Shown piece after piece: positions 56,401 to 64,000 of a stretch of DNA of 64,000 nucleotides (position 1 is its first letter; each line of letters starts with the position of its first letter). A program made the position numbers and the translations under genes. The stretch is from MFD04580-c1 sp963702995 (GTDB taxonomy: Bacteria > Planctomycetota > Phycisphaerae > Tepidisphaerales > Tepidisphaeraceae), in the NCBI GenBank assembly GCA_963702995.1, contig OY969783.1, positions 4,216,001 to 4,280,000 of the forward strand, in the 5' to 3' direction. Below the pieces are notes generated by a model that was not told the DNA's origin, ran no database searches, and saw only the letters and a list, made by a program, of their open reading frames with translations.

Positions 56401-59400
56401 TCGTCGCCGTCAGCGTGCCGACGCGGGGCAGAGAATCCCCGCCGTCGTCCAGTGTCAGCGCGTCCGACCCGCCGCCGGTCACGGTCAGTGCGCCCGTGAT
56501 CCCGCCCAGCGCGCCCAGGCTGCCCGGTGCGTTGCTGCCGACGGTCACGGAATTGGCGCCCGTGCCGGTGGTGATGTGGGTGGGCACCGCCATCGCGGTC
56601 ACGTTGACGGTGTCGTCGCCGGCGCCGGTGTTCAGGTTCGTCGTAACGCTGGCGAGCGTGCCGTTCACATTGACGGTGTTGCCGCCCGAGCCGAGCGTAA
56701 TCCCCAGAAGGCTGATCCCCGTGTAGTCAATCGCCGCCGGGCTTGCGCCCGTCAGGCTCGCGGCCGTCAGGGTGACGGTCCGCGCCGCCGGGTTGCCCGT
56801 GTCATCGACGTTCAGCGTCCCCTGCCCACCACCGTGGACATTCACCTGCCCGGTGATCGTCCCGGACGTGCTGTTCCCCGCCGGTGCGTTATTGCCGACA
56901 TTCACCACATCGGCGGCCGCGACCAGGTTGACGTTGGTCACAGCGCCCGTCGCCTGGACGTTGACGGTCGTCGGCCCGGTCCCGGAGTCGATCGTCGTGG
57001 TCGCCGCGTCATTCTGCACGATGATTGCGTCGGCGCCGGCCCCGCCGGTGACGGTGGTCGGCGTCGCGGCGTTGGTGTTGGCGACTGTGAAGGTGTTACC
57101 GGCGGCTCCCAGGTTCACGGCAAGGGTCGAGATGCCGCCATAGGTGACGCCGGCGGCCGCCATGCCCATGCCGGTGAGCTTCGTCGGCGTCAGCATGCCG
57201 GCGGCCGCGACGGCGTCGGCCGAGTCGTCCAGCGTCAGGCTGTCTGTCCCGCCGCCGGTGATCGTTAACCCTGCCTGAATGCCGGCGAGCGTTCCGTGGG
57301 TCGCCGGGGCGGCGCTGCCGACGGTGATGGCCGAGTTGCCCGCCGAAACGACCGTCGTGGCGGCCGCGTTGGCGCGAATGGCGACCGTGTCCGCGCCGCC
57401 GCCGGTGGTGAGGTGCGTCGGGCTGGAGTCGGCCTGGACGGTGAGCGTATCGGCCCCGGAGCCGCCGTTGATCGTCGTGACCGTCGGTGCCGCGGTGTCG
57501 GTGATGGTGAAGTTGTCGCCGCCGGTACCGAGACCGGCCGTGAGGGACGTAAAGCCGCCGTAGGTGATCGTCCCCGCGCTCAGCCCGGTGAGGGTGGTCG
57601 GCGTGAGGGTGGCGGTCTTGGCGGCCGCACTGCCGCTGTCGTCGAGCGTCAGCGCGTCGGCGCCGGACCCGATGAGCGTCACATCGCCAAGCAACTGACC
57701 CATCACACCGCCCGAGCCGGGCGCGTTGGAGCCGACCGTGAACACGTTTACGCCGGCGCCGGCATTGATCGTCGTAACGGTGTGAGCGGCGCTCGCTGTG
57801 ACGTTGACGGTATCGGACGCCGTCCCCAGCTTCAGGCCCAGCGCCGTCAGGCCGCTGTAGGTGATCGCACCCGTGCTGTACCCGGTGACCTGGGTCGCGC
57901 TGACCGCGCCGTTGCGGGCGGTGGTGTCGGCCGAGTCGTCGATGTTGAGCGTGTCGCCGCCATCGCCCACCACGGTCAGGCCGCCGGTGATGCCCGCCAG
58001 CGTGTTGCCGGTGGCGCTGGGCTCATTGCCGCCGACGTTGACCGTGCTGACGCCCGTGCCGGTATTGACCGTCACCAGCCCCGCCGCCGAGCAGATGTTG
58101 AACGTGCTGTTCCCGGTCGCCCCGTTCAACGTGGTGGGCGTGGTGTCGCCGGTCACGGTAAAGCTGTCGTTCCCGCCGACGCCGTTGACCGTCAGGGCGT
58201 TGAGGTTGCTGTAGGTGACGGCGGCCCCGGTGCCGGCGTTGATCGTGGTGCCGGTGATCGAGAAGACATCGCGCAGCGGCGTCCCGCTGAACGCCAGCGT
58301 GCCCGTGCCGCCCGCGCCGCCGATGACCGTGACCGGGGCCAGCGTGGGGGCGGTAACGGCGTAGGCCGTGGTGCCCGAGCCGCCGTGGAGGGTGACCTGG
58401 CCTGTCGTCGCGTTGACGGTGTACGTGTCGGCGCCGGTGTTGCCGTTGACCGCGACGGTGCCGCTGTTGGCGTTGATGCCGACGTCGTTCGACGTCCCGG
58501 CCCCGTTGATCGTGAGCGTGGCGCTGTTCCCATTGACGCGGTAGAGGTTCGCCGCCGAGCCGCCGTTGAGCGTCGCCCCGGAGCTGCTGGCGTTGACGAT
58601 GTAACTGTTGTCGCCGGCCTGGCCGTTCACCGTCAGCGGGCCGCTGCTGCTGTTGATGGTGAAGGTGTCGGCCCCGGCGCCGCCGTTGAGGATCAGCGGC
58701 ACGGCATTGCCGTTGACGATGAAGCTGACCGTGCCCGTCCCCGCGTTGACCGTCGTCGGGATCGAGTCGCCGGCGATCGTGAGCGTGTCGTTGCCGCCGC
58801 CGCCGTTGACCGTCAGGCCGTTGAACGTCGAGTAGTAGATTGTCGGCCCGGAGCCCAGGCTCAGCGCCGACCCCGTCACGGTGATCGGCTCGGCCGAGGC
58901 GGAGCCGCTGACGGCCAGCGCGTCGCCGCTGGCGAACAGTTGCCCGATCAGCGAGACGGCGCCGACGGTGTTGTCATAGTTGACGGTGTCGCCGCCGACG
59001 GTCACGCGCGTCGCGTTGACCGTGACGTTCGCCTGCTGCGTCGTCGGCGCGCGGACGATCAGGGTATCGAGGTTGCCGGACGTCGGGTTGGTGTCATGCG
59101 CGGTGACCGTGCCTCCGCCGCCGCCATAGACGGTGATGACGTCGCCGCCGCCCTGCCCATCCACGGTCACGTGCCCCGCGAAGTTTTGGATCGTGAAATG
59201 ATTGAGCCCCGAATCGCCGGTGAGCGTGACGCTGTTGATGTTGCCGACGGTCGTCGGGCTGCCGGCGACGCCGTTGGTGGTCACGGTGAGCTGATTGCCG
59301 TTCAGCAGGTAATCGGACGACAGGAGGATGCGCGTCTCCAGCGACTCAACCACGTGCGCTTCCCCGCCCGCCGCCACCCGCCCGCGACGGGCGCGCCCCT

Positions 59401-59464
59401 GCTTGCGCGGCTGCGGCCGACCCGGGGCCTTGCGAAACGTCATGCGATCTGCACGCCCAGCCAT
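51822..59464 (-). CDS. LEPR-XLL repeat protein (giant 2), frameshifted
   Basis: A protein of about 2,547 residues with one frame change near 54.56 kb (a base missing near ACCGCCGTCGGCGG). It starts MAGRADRMTFRKAPG with a strongly basic N-terminus, followed by the LEPR-XLL variant VVESLETRILLSSDYLL (Thr for Pro). RTX-like units come next (GGGGNDTLTIAGDS, GGAGADTFTINSS), then 12 DD-box repeats between about 57.95 and 53.70 kb, a solenoid of GGSLGxxxIGG units, and a C-terminal domain ending APGMIGTLNVFGG. It matches the last third of giant 1 in order and length. Start 59464 has AAAGGG about ten bases upstream; ATG 59443 is an alternative. Surface location is inferred from the motif and composition. 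Confidence 0.85.
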
Positions 59465-59937
59465 GTGGCCCAACCCTTTCGATCCGTCGTTTGAACCGGA
59501 CAACCAACCTCCCCCCCCGGCACTGCCGAAGAGGCTTCGCCCCCCACGCACCCGCCGTCGGGGCGCGACGCTCCTCATTTCGTCATTTCTGTTCTTGAGG
59601 TTTATCAGGCGCTTACGGCGTTTAACGGGATTGCCGCGGGCCCGAGAAGGGAGGGATCAACCAGCATTGACGACAGCGCAGTTATCGAACGAAGGATGGC
59701 GCGCAATACTTATAGGAGTGAGAGGCGAGGGGTGCGTGGCCACCGCCAGCGCCGCGCGATACGCGTGCCCTACCGCGCGATACGCGTGCCCTACCGCGCG
59801 ATACGCGTGCCCTACCGCGCGATACGCGTGCCCTACCGCGCGATACGCGTGCCCTACCGCGCGATACGCGTGCCCTACCGCGCGATACGCGTGCCCTACC
59901 GCGCGATACGCGTGCCCTACCGCGCGATACGCGTGCC
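59465..59937. other. 473-base region upstream of giant 2
   Basis: The right half is the 21-bp tandem array. The left half (59465-59755) should contain the giant 2 promoter and has an A+T-richer patch around 59575-59615 and 59695-59715, unusual for this window. I could not define -35 and -10 boxes with confidence and see no gene. Confidence 0.5.
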
Positions 59938-59944
59938 CTACCGC
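59756..59944. repeat. tandem array, nine perfect 21-bp units
   Basis: Nine head-to-tail copies of a 21-base unit, GCGATACGC followed by GTGCCCTACCGC, fill 189 bases without a mismatch that I can see. The period is a multiple of three. The last copy overlaps the stop codon of the kinase gene (TAG on the - strand at 59938-59940, within CCCTACCGC). No unique spacers separate the copies, so this is a VNTR and not a CRISPR. Confidence 0.95.
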
Positions 59945-61920
59945 GATCGGAGGATGATGGCGGCCTGCGAGGCGAGGGATTCGATCAGCGCCTGCCGCTG
60001 CTGCGGGAAAGGGATGAAGGGGACGTTCTCTTTTGCCCCGGCCCCGGTCCCGTCGCCGCCGCCGCCGAGGGTGCGGCCGCGGCAGTTGATGAGCTCCAGC
60101 ACGCCCAGAACGTTCCCATCGGGGTCGGTCAGGGGGACGGCCAGCATCGACCCCGTCCGATACCCGTTGGCAGTATCAAAACCGGGGTTATGGCGCAGGC
60201 CCTGCGCCGTCAGTTCCGCCGGGAGGTGATAGACATCGGCGAGGTTCAGCGGCTGACGGGTGTCGGCGACATAGCCGGCGATGCTCTTGCGATTCAACGG
60301 GAGGCTGAACGACTGGAATAGCGCCGCGATCCGCTCCGGGCCAAGCCGCTTTCGAAGCGAATCATTCTCCCCCGCGACAAATTGCAGCGTCGCGCCGTTC
60401 CGCACGAAGAACGAGCCCGCGTCGGCGTCGGCCAGTTCCCGCGCCCGCGACAGGATCAGCCGCAGCCGCGCGGTTGGGTCATGCTCGCGTGCGATATCGA
60501 CGTTGAGTTGGATCAACGCCTCCGTCTGGTGCCGCATCGACTCGGCCCGATCGCGCTCATGCGTGATTCGGACGAATGAATAGACGCCGCAGGCCGCGAG
60601 GATCACGAAACAGATGGCGGCCGTCAGCGCTTTCCCCGCGTTGCGCCGCAGTCGCTTCGACAGGATGTAGCGTAGGGTGGCCGGCCGGGCCGAGAGGGGG
60701 TCGCCCTGGAGGTAATGCTCGATGTCGCGCGCCAGCTCGCCGGCCGAGGCGTAGCGTTTCTCCGGATCGGCCGCGAGCGCTTTCAGGAGCAAGGCGGTCA
60801 GGTCCGCGCCGACGCGCGCTGGGCGACCTCGCCCGCTCGGCTTTAGCGGAGGCTTAAAGTACGCCGGCGGCTTGATCGCTCCGTCGGCCACGCGCCGCAT
60901 GACCTCGGTCGTGCCGCCGGAGAGGTCGCGCGGGCTCTCGCCGGTCAGCAGCCAATACAGGATGACGCCGAGGCTATAGACGTCGGTCCGGGTGTCCAGC
61001 GCGCTGCCGGTCGCCTGTTCGGGGCTCATGTAGGCGGGCGTCCCGGATACTTCCCCGTCGATCGTGATGTCGGCGCCGCCCGCCTGCGACGACGGGAGGG
61101 CGCAAGGATCGGCCCGGGGCGACTCCTGGCGCGGCGGCCGCTCGGCGGGGCCACCGTGCCCGCCGCCACGGGCCGGATCGGGCGCTGAAGCCCGCGCCGC
61201 GAGCACCTTGGCCAGGCCAAAATCCAACACGTGCGGCTGACCGTCGGCATCCACCAGGATATTCGTCGGCTTCAGGTCGCGATGCAGCACCCCGCGGAGG
61301 TGCGCGTGCTGGCGCCGAGGCATACGCGTCGAATGAGCTCCAGCGTCTGGCGGGGCGTGAGGTCGTTGTCGATCACGTAGGCGTCGAGCGGGACGCCGTC
61401 GATCAGCTCCATCGCGTAGAAATAGACGCCTTCATGCAGGCCGCTGTCGTAGACGCGGGCGATGTTGGGGTGTTGCAGGCGGGCGGTCAGCTCGACTTCC
61501 CGGTCGAACCGCTGGCGGAGCCGGGCCGCGTCGTCGGCCGCCCCGGCGCCGAACGAGACGCAGCTTAGGAGCTTCAGGGCAACTTCGCGCCGCGTGGAGG
61601 CGCTGGACGGTGCGCCAGACCGTCCCCATCCCGCCCGCGCCGATCAGCTCCAGGATGTCATACCCGTCGATCCGCGGCGGCGCGACGATCGGCGCTGGCG
61701 CCGCACCGCCGGCCGCGCTGCGCATCGGCGCTGGCGGGCCATCCACCCAGCTGGGGAAGGGCAGGCTGCCGCCAACCCGTGTCGGCGGCTTTCCCATGCC
61801 GCTGCCCGGAGGCGGCGCCGGGGCGTCGGTCGCGGCGTCGGTCGAGGCGTCCGTCGAGGCGTGGGTCGCGGGCCCGGCCGAGGCGTCGGGCGCGATCTTG
61901 AGCATTTCGCCATCGGGCAT
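59938..61920 (-). CDS. membrane Ser/Thr protein kinase with C-terminal GAF domain, frameshifted
   Basis: A PknB-like kinase of about 660 residues with two compensating frame changes: near 61590 one extra base, and near 61325 one missing base. A Pro/Ala-rich N-terminus leads to IDGYDILELIGAGGMGTVW (P-loop), HAREVALKLL (catalytic Lys, seen after repair), HRDLKPTN, DFGLAK, then SGTPAYMSPEQ, with an insert of about 40 residues before the SGTPAYMSPEQ motif. One membrane segment (TAAICFVILAACGVYSFV) separates the kinase from a GAF domain (SIAGYVADTRQPLNLADVY, then GSMLAVPLTDPDGNVLGVLELIN). Kinase inside and GAF outside would follow from one segment. The start at 61920 is set by AGGAG. It stands in series with the sigma factor and the giants, suggesting linked control. 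Confidence 0.92.
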
Positions 61921-61925
61921 CAGCA

Positions 61926-61930
61926 CTCCT
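61926..61930 (-). promoter_or_regulatory. ribosome binding site of the kinase gene
   Basis: AGGAG on the - strand, five bases before ATG 61920. It excludes the slightly longer GTG start at 61926. Confidence 0.65.
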
Positions 61931-61998
61931 GGCCGCGACCCGCGTGCGCGCCTCTCGCGGCCGCCTCGACAGCCGTTCCGGGTGATCCCCGCGCGGCT

Positions 61999-62547
61999 TT
62001 ATTCGTCCGTCGCTTTGATCGAGTGGATGCCTTCTTCGAACAGCGCTCGCGTCGCACCATCGATCCAGGGTTGCCGGGCGGCCCATTCGGCCCCCTGGCG
62101 CACGGCGTCGTCGGAAAGCTGGGAGATCAGCGTGCCGCGCCGGACGCGGGCCGCGACGATCGCGGCGAAATAGAGGACTGTCGCGATTTCCGACGGAAGG
62201 GCCGCGTCGTCGCGCGAATCGCTCGTCTTGGCAAAGTCCTTTGTCAGCCGTAGCAGCTCGACCGGCGGCTGGGGGTGGCGGAACAAGTCGCCGAAGGTTT
62301 CGAGCGGCTGGCCCGGCGACTGGGTCAGGTGGCGCAGCAACGCCGTGGTGTCCGGGTCGGGCTGGCTCCAACGCTCCAGGTCGAAGCCCAGCGGGGCACG
62401 GAGCTGGTGGTCGAAGATCTCCGCCAGGTCGGCGGCCGCCCAGGCCGGGGCTTCCTTGCTCACATCCAGCAGCTCGGCCAGGCGCCGAACGCCCGACAGG
62501 TCGTCCCACGCGCCACCCGCTGCGCCCGATGTCTTGCCGGTCGTCAT
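61999..62547 (-). CDS. hypothetical protein between sigma factor and kinase
   Basis: A 182-residue protein without signal peptide or membrane segment, which I do not recognise. It starts MTTGKTSGAA. It then reads as an all-helical protein: RRLAELLDVSKEAPAW, ADLAEIFDHQLRAPLGF, LLRHLTQSPG and PSEIATVLYFAAIVAARVR, ending EEGIHSIKATDE. Start 62547 has GGAG eight bases upstream. It lies 111 bases after the sigma factor gene and 78 before the kinase on the same strand, and the three look like one unit. A regulatory role for this protein is a guess from position. Confidence 0.75.
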   Translation of the reverse strand: MTTGKTSGAAGGAWDDLSGVRRLAELLDVSKEAPAWAAADLAEIFDHQLRAPLGFDLERWSQPDPDTTALLRHLTQSPGQPLETFGDLFRHPQPPVELLRLTKDFAKTSDSRDDAALPSEIATVLYFAAIVAARVRRGTLISQLSDDAVRQGAEWAARQPWIDGATRALFEEGIHSIKATDE

Positions 62548-62658
62548 GGTCGCGCTCCGATCGAATCGCCGCCGCACAGCCCGATCCGGGCCCATGCGCG
62601 GCTTCGGTCGATCTTCTTTGCCCGCTTGGACGTGCGGCCGGCCGCCGGCGTCGCCCGC

Positions 62659-63428
62659 TCACGCAAGTCCGCGGCCGCCCTGATGCGCGGACCCCAGAAT
62701 CTGCCGCAGGTCGGCCAGCTCGGCCTCAATGTCGCCGCCGTGCTCATACTCGGCGACCACCGACCGAAGGCAGCGGCCGAACATCCGATTGGCGGTAATC
62801 AGCACGTTGGACGCCTGCGTCGGCGAACGCAAGTTGAGCGTCTTCACCAGGTCGCCGTAAGGGATCGGCTGGGCCCGTGCAAGGCCGGCGCCAGCGCCCG
62901 CCCCTCGAACACCGTCCACAGATCAGGCCGGGCGGACGCCTTGCACTCCTCGCGCATCCGCTCAATCGCCTGGTCAAGCACGCGCCGCGCCCAGGCGATG
63001 TCGAACGCTTCGTCCGGGCGTTCCGAGGGGTCCACCGCATCCATCCCGTCTTCCAGCGTCCCCACCTTCCCGGACTCCGGCGAGCGACGCTTCGCCTTCT
63101 CGTCGCGGATCTGGTTCAGGATGAAACGGTCCATCGACGTCAGCAGGAACGTGCGGAACTTCCCCTTCTGCTGCTCGGCCTGGCTCACCAGGTCGCGCTC
63201 CAGGACCTTCACCGTCAGGAAGCTCTGGAGCAAGTCGTCCGCCTTGTCCGGATCGATGCGCTTTCGATAGAGCAGATGAGCGCGAAGGGCCGGAAGGTAT
63301 CGCTCCACCAGTTCCGAAAGGGCCTTGCTCTTATCGCGCCCCGGCTCCCCACCGGCGCGCACGACCAGCGACCAATGGGTGGTTGGGAACAAACGAGGCG
63401 TGGGTGTCGGGACGTTGGGCTCGGCCAT
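62659..63428 (-). CDS. ECF RNA polymerase sigma factor, frameshifted
   Basis: A sigma-70 family factor of about 256 residues of the planctomycete-rich group that opens FPTTHWSLVVRAG. Region 2 is seen as ADDLLQSFLTVKVLERDLV and KFRTFLLTSMDRFILNQIRD. A linker rich in charged residues leads to region 4 (IPYGDLVKTLNLRSPTQASN). The frame changes near 62870-62895, where one missing base would continue ALAPALARAQPIPYG. ATG 63428 is chosen, with GAGGGG upstream at a longish distance; GTG 63461 is possible. Such factors usually work with nearby Ser/Thr kinases instead of a classical anti-sigma factor, and no anti-sigma gene is seen here. Confidence 0.9.
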
Positions 63429-63889
63429 AGAGAAAGGGCCCCTCGGAAATCTCCTGCTCACTTTAGGTCCCGCGCCGCCGACCGCAAGGGGTCGCCAATG
63501 CCATCGGCGGCCGACCGGTGGGGCCGCCTTTTGTGGCCAGTCAACTGGACGATGCGGGGAGCGACCCGGGCACTCCCTGGGAACGCCGACGTCTCATTCG
63601 GCCCTTTCCGACGAGCCGACGGGGAAATCGGCGTTCCCAATTTCAGAGTTGTGGGTTTGCCAACAAAGAGAGGCACACCCCCGGGCGACGACGACCCGCG
63701 GACGACGACGACGGCCATACGCTGGCGGAGCAGCCCCCGCCCGGTGCTGATGTAAATCTCCTTAACCGCTCTATCATACCGCCCACACCCACCGCGGCGG
63801 CGCCGCTCCCCGCGTCCCGGAGAGTCGGCTCGGCCCCCGCTCCGCGGGGCGCGGGAGCGATCGGCCGCCGGGCCAACAGGCAACTTTGA
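63429..63889. other. 461-base divergent intergenic region
   Basis: It separates the sigma factor gene and the symporter gene and should carry both promoters. It holds a perfect 12-bp inverted repeat: TGGGAACGCCGA (63578-63589) and its complement (63628-63639). An A+T-richer patch near 63750-63780 could belong to the symporter promoter. I see no gene. Confidence 0.5.
63578..63639. repeat. perfect 12-bp inverted repeat
   Basis: TGGGAACGCCGA and TCGGCGTTCCCA enclose 38 bases. It resembles in style the other long-loop inverted repeats of this window (10430, 13951, 18255). Confidence 0.65.
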
Positions 63890-64000
63890 ATGGCAAAGCC
63901 ACTGCGTCGCAACCTCACCGCACAGGTGCTCATTTCGGTCGTCGTCGGCGCGGCGATTGGCTATTTTCACCCCGCGTGGGGCAAAGCGCTCCAGCCGGTC
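63890..64000 (+). CDS. dicarboxylate/amino acid:cation symporter, 3' partial
   Basis: Only the first 37 codons are present: MAKPLRRNLTAQVLISVVVG, then AAIGYFHPAWGKALQPV. The short basic N-terminus, the first membrane helix and the GYFHP...GKALQP turn match the start of DctA/GltP-type sodium or proton symporters for C4-dicarboxylates or glutamate. The gene runs off the window. The ribosome binding site is weak (CAGG). The specific substrate cannot be told. Confidence 0.75.
   Translation, partial: MAKPLRRNLTAQVLISVVVGAAIGYFHPAWGKALQPV

Noticed and set aside
57296..59494. 732-codon open frame on the + strand opposite giant 2
   Set aside because: Composition and periodicity come from the opposite-strand repeats. 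Giant 2 itself has the LEPR-XLL motif and repeat logic.
59756..59944. CRISPR array
   Set aside because: The 21-bp units are directly adjacent with no unique spacers, and no cas genes are present.
59696..60229. Small + strand gene encoding RAIRVPY or YACPTAR heptapeptide repeats across the tandem array
   Set aside because: The period of 21 keeps every frame open, so the open frame is a trivial result of the repeat. It also runs into the kinase gene on the other strand.

Overview
The window is G+C-rich bacterial chromosome, most likely from a planctomycete (possibly the Phycisphaerae side of the phylum; that placement is inference). Two signs point there. Two giant secreted-type proteins start with the LEPR-XLL type motif (SLEPRQMLS and SLETRILLS). 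They lie downstream of an ECF sigma factor of the 'TTHWSLVVRAG' type and a membrane Ser/Thr kinase with a GAF domain, a pairing common in planctomycetes. I saw no rRNA, tRNA, CRISPR array or transposase.

Layout. 0-10 kb (+): the end of a SNF2-family helicase, a Tat-exported glycosidase-like protein, an unknown membrane protein, and a very long SF1 helicase fused to a Vsr-like nuclease domain. 9.7-28.9 kb: mixed-strand housekeeping and signalling genes. These are a VOC protein, a GAF/PAS HWE-type histidine kinase, asparagine synthase, an exported alpha/beta hydrolase, a TlpA-like thioredoxin, a cyclophilin, a GNAT acetyltransferase, two metallophosphoesterases, a lipoprotein, a ROK protein, an Imm26-like protein with an unknown neighbour, an ABC exporter half-transporter, an FMN reductase and a Uma2-family protein. 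29.0-59.5 kb (-): almost entirely two giant repeat proteins. Giant 1 is about 7,530 residues over 22.6 kb; giant 2 is about 2,550 residues over 7.6 kb. 59.5-63.4 kb (-): a 21-bp tandem repeat array, the Ser/Thr kinase, a 182-residue unknown protein and the ECF sigma factor, all in the same direction as the giants. The window ends in a dicarboxylate symporter gene (+).

The most interesting biology is the giant pair. Giant 2 is a paralogue of the C-terminal third of giant 1. In both, 12 recognisable 'DD-box' repeats span about 4.2 kb, followed by a short-period beta-solenoid and a shared C-terminal domain. Giant 1 adds about 5,000 residues of a different roughly 90-residue repeat. The sigma factor and kinase immediately upstream are plausible regulators of this surface or matrix system, but that link is inferred from position.

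Reading caution. Ten genes are broken by about 20 single-base frame changes, mostly a base missing next to a G or C run. Domain content continues across every break, and corrected lengths always become multiples of three. I read these as assembly errors rather than decay and give each such gene as one CDS spanning its breaks.
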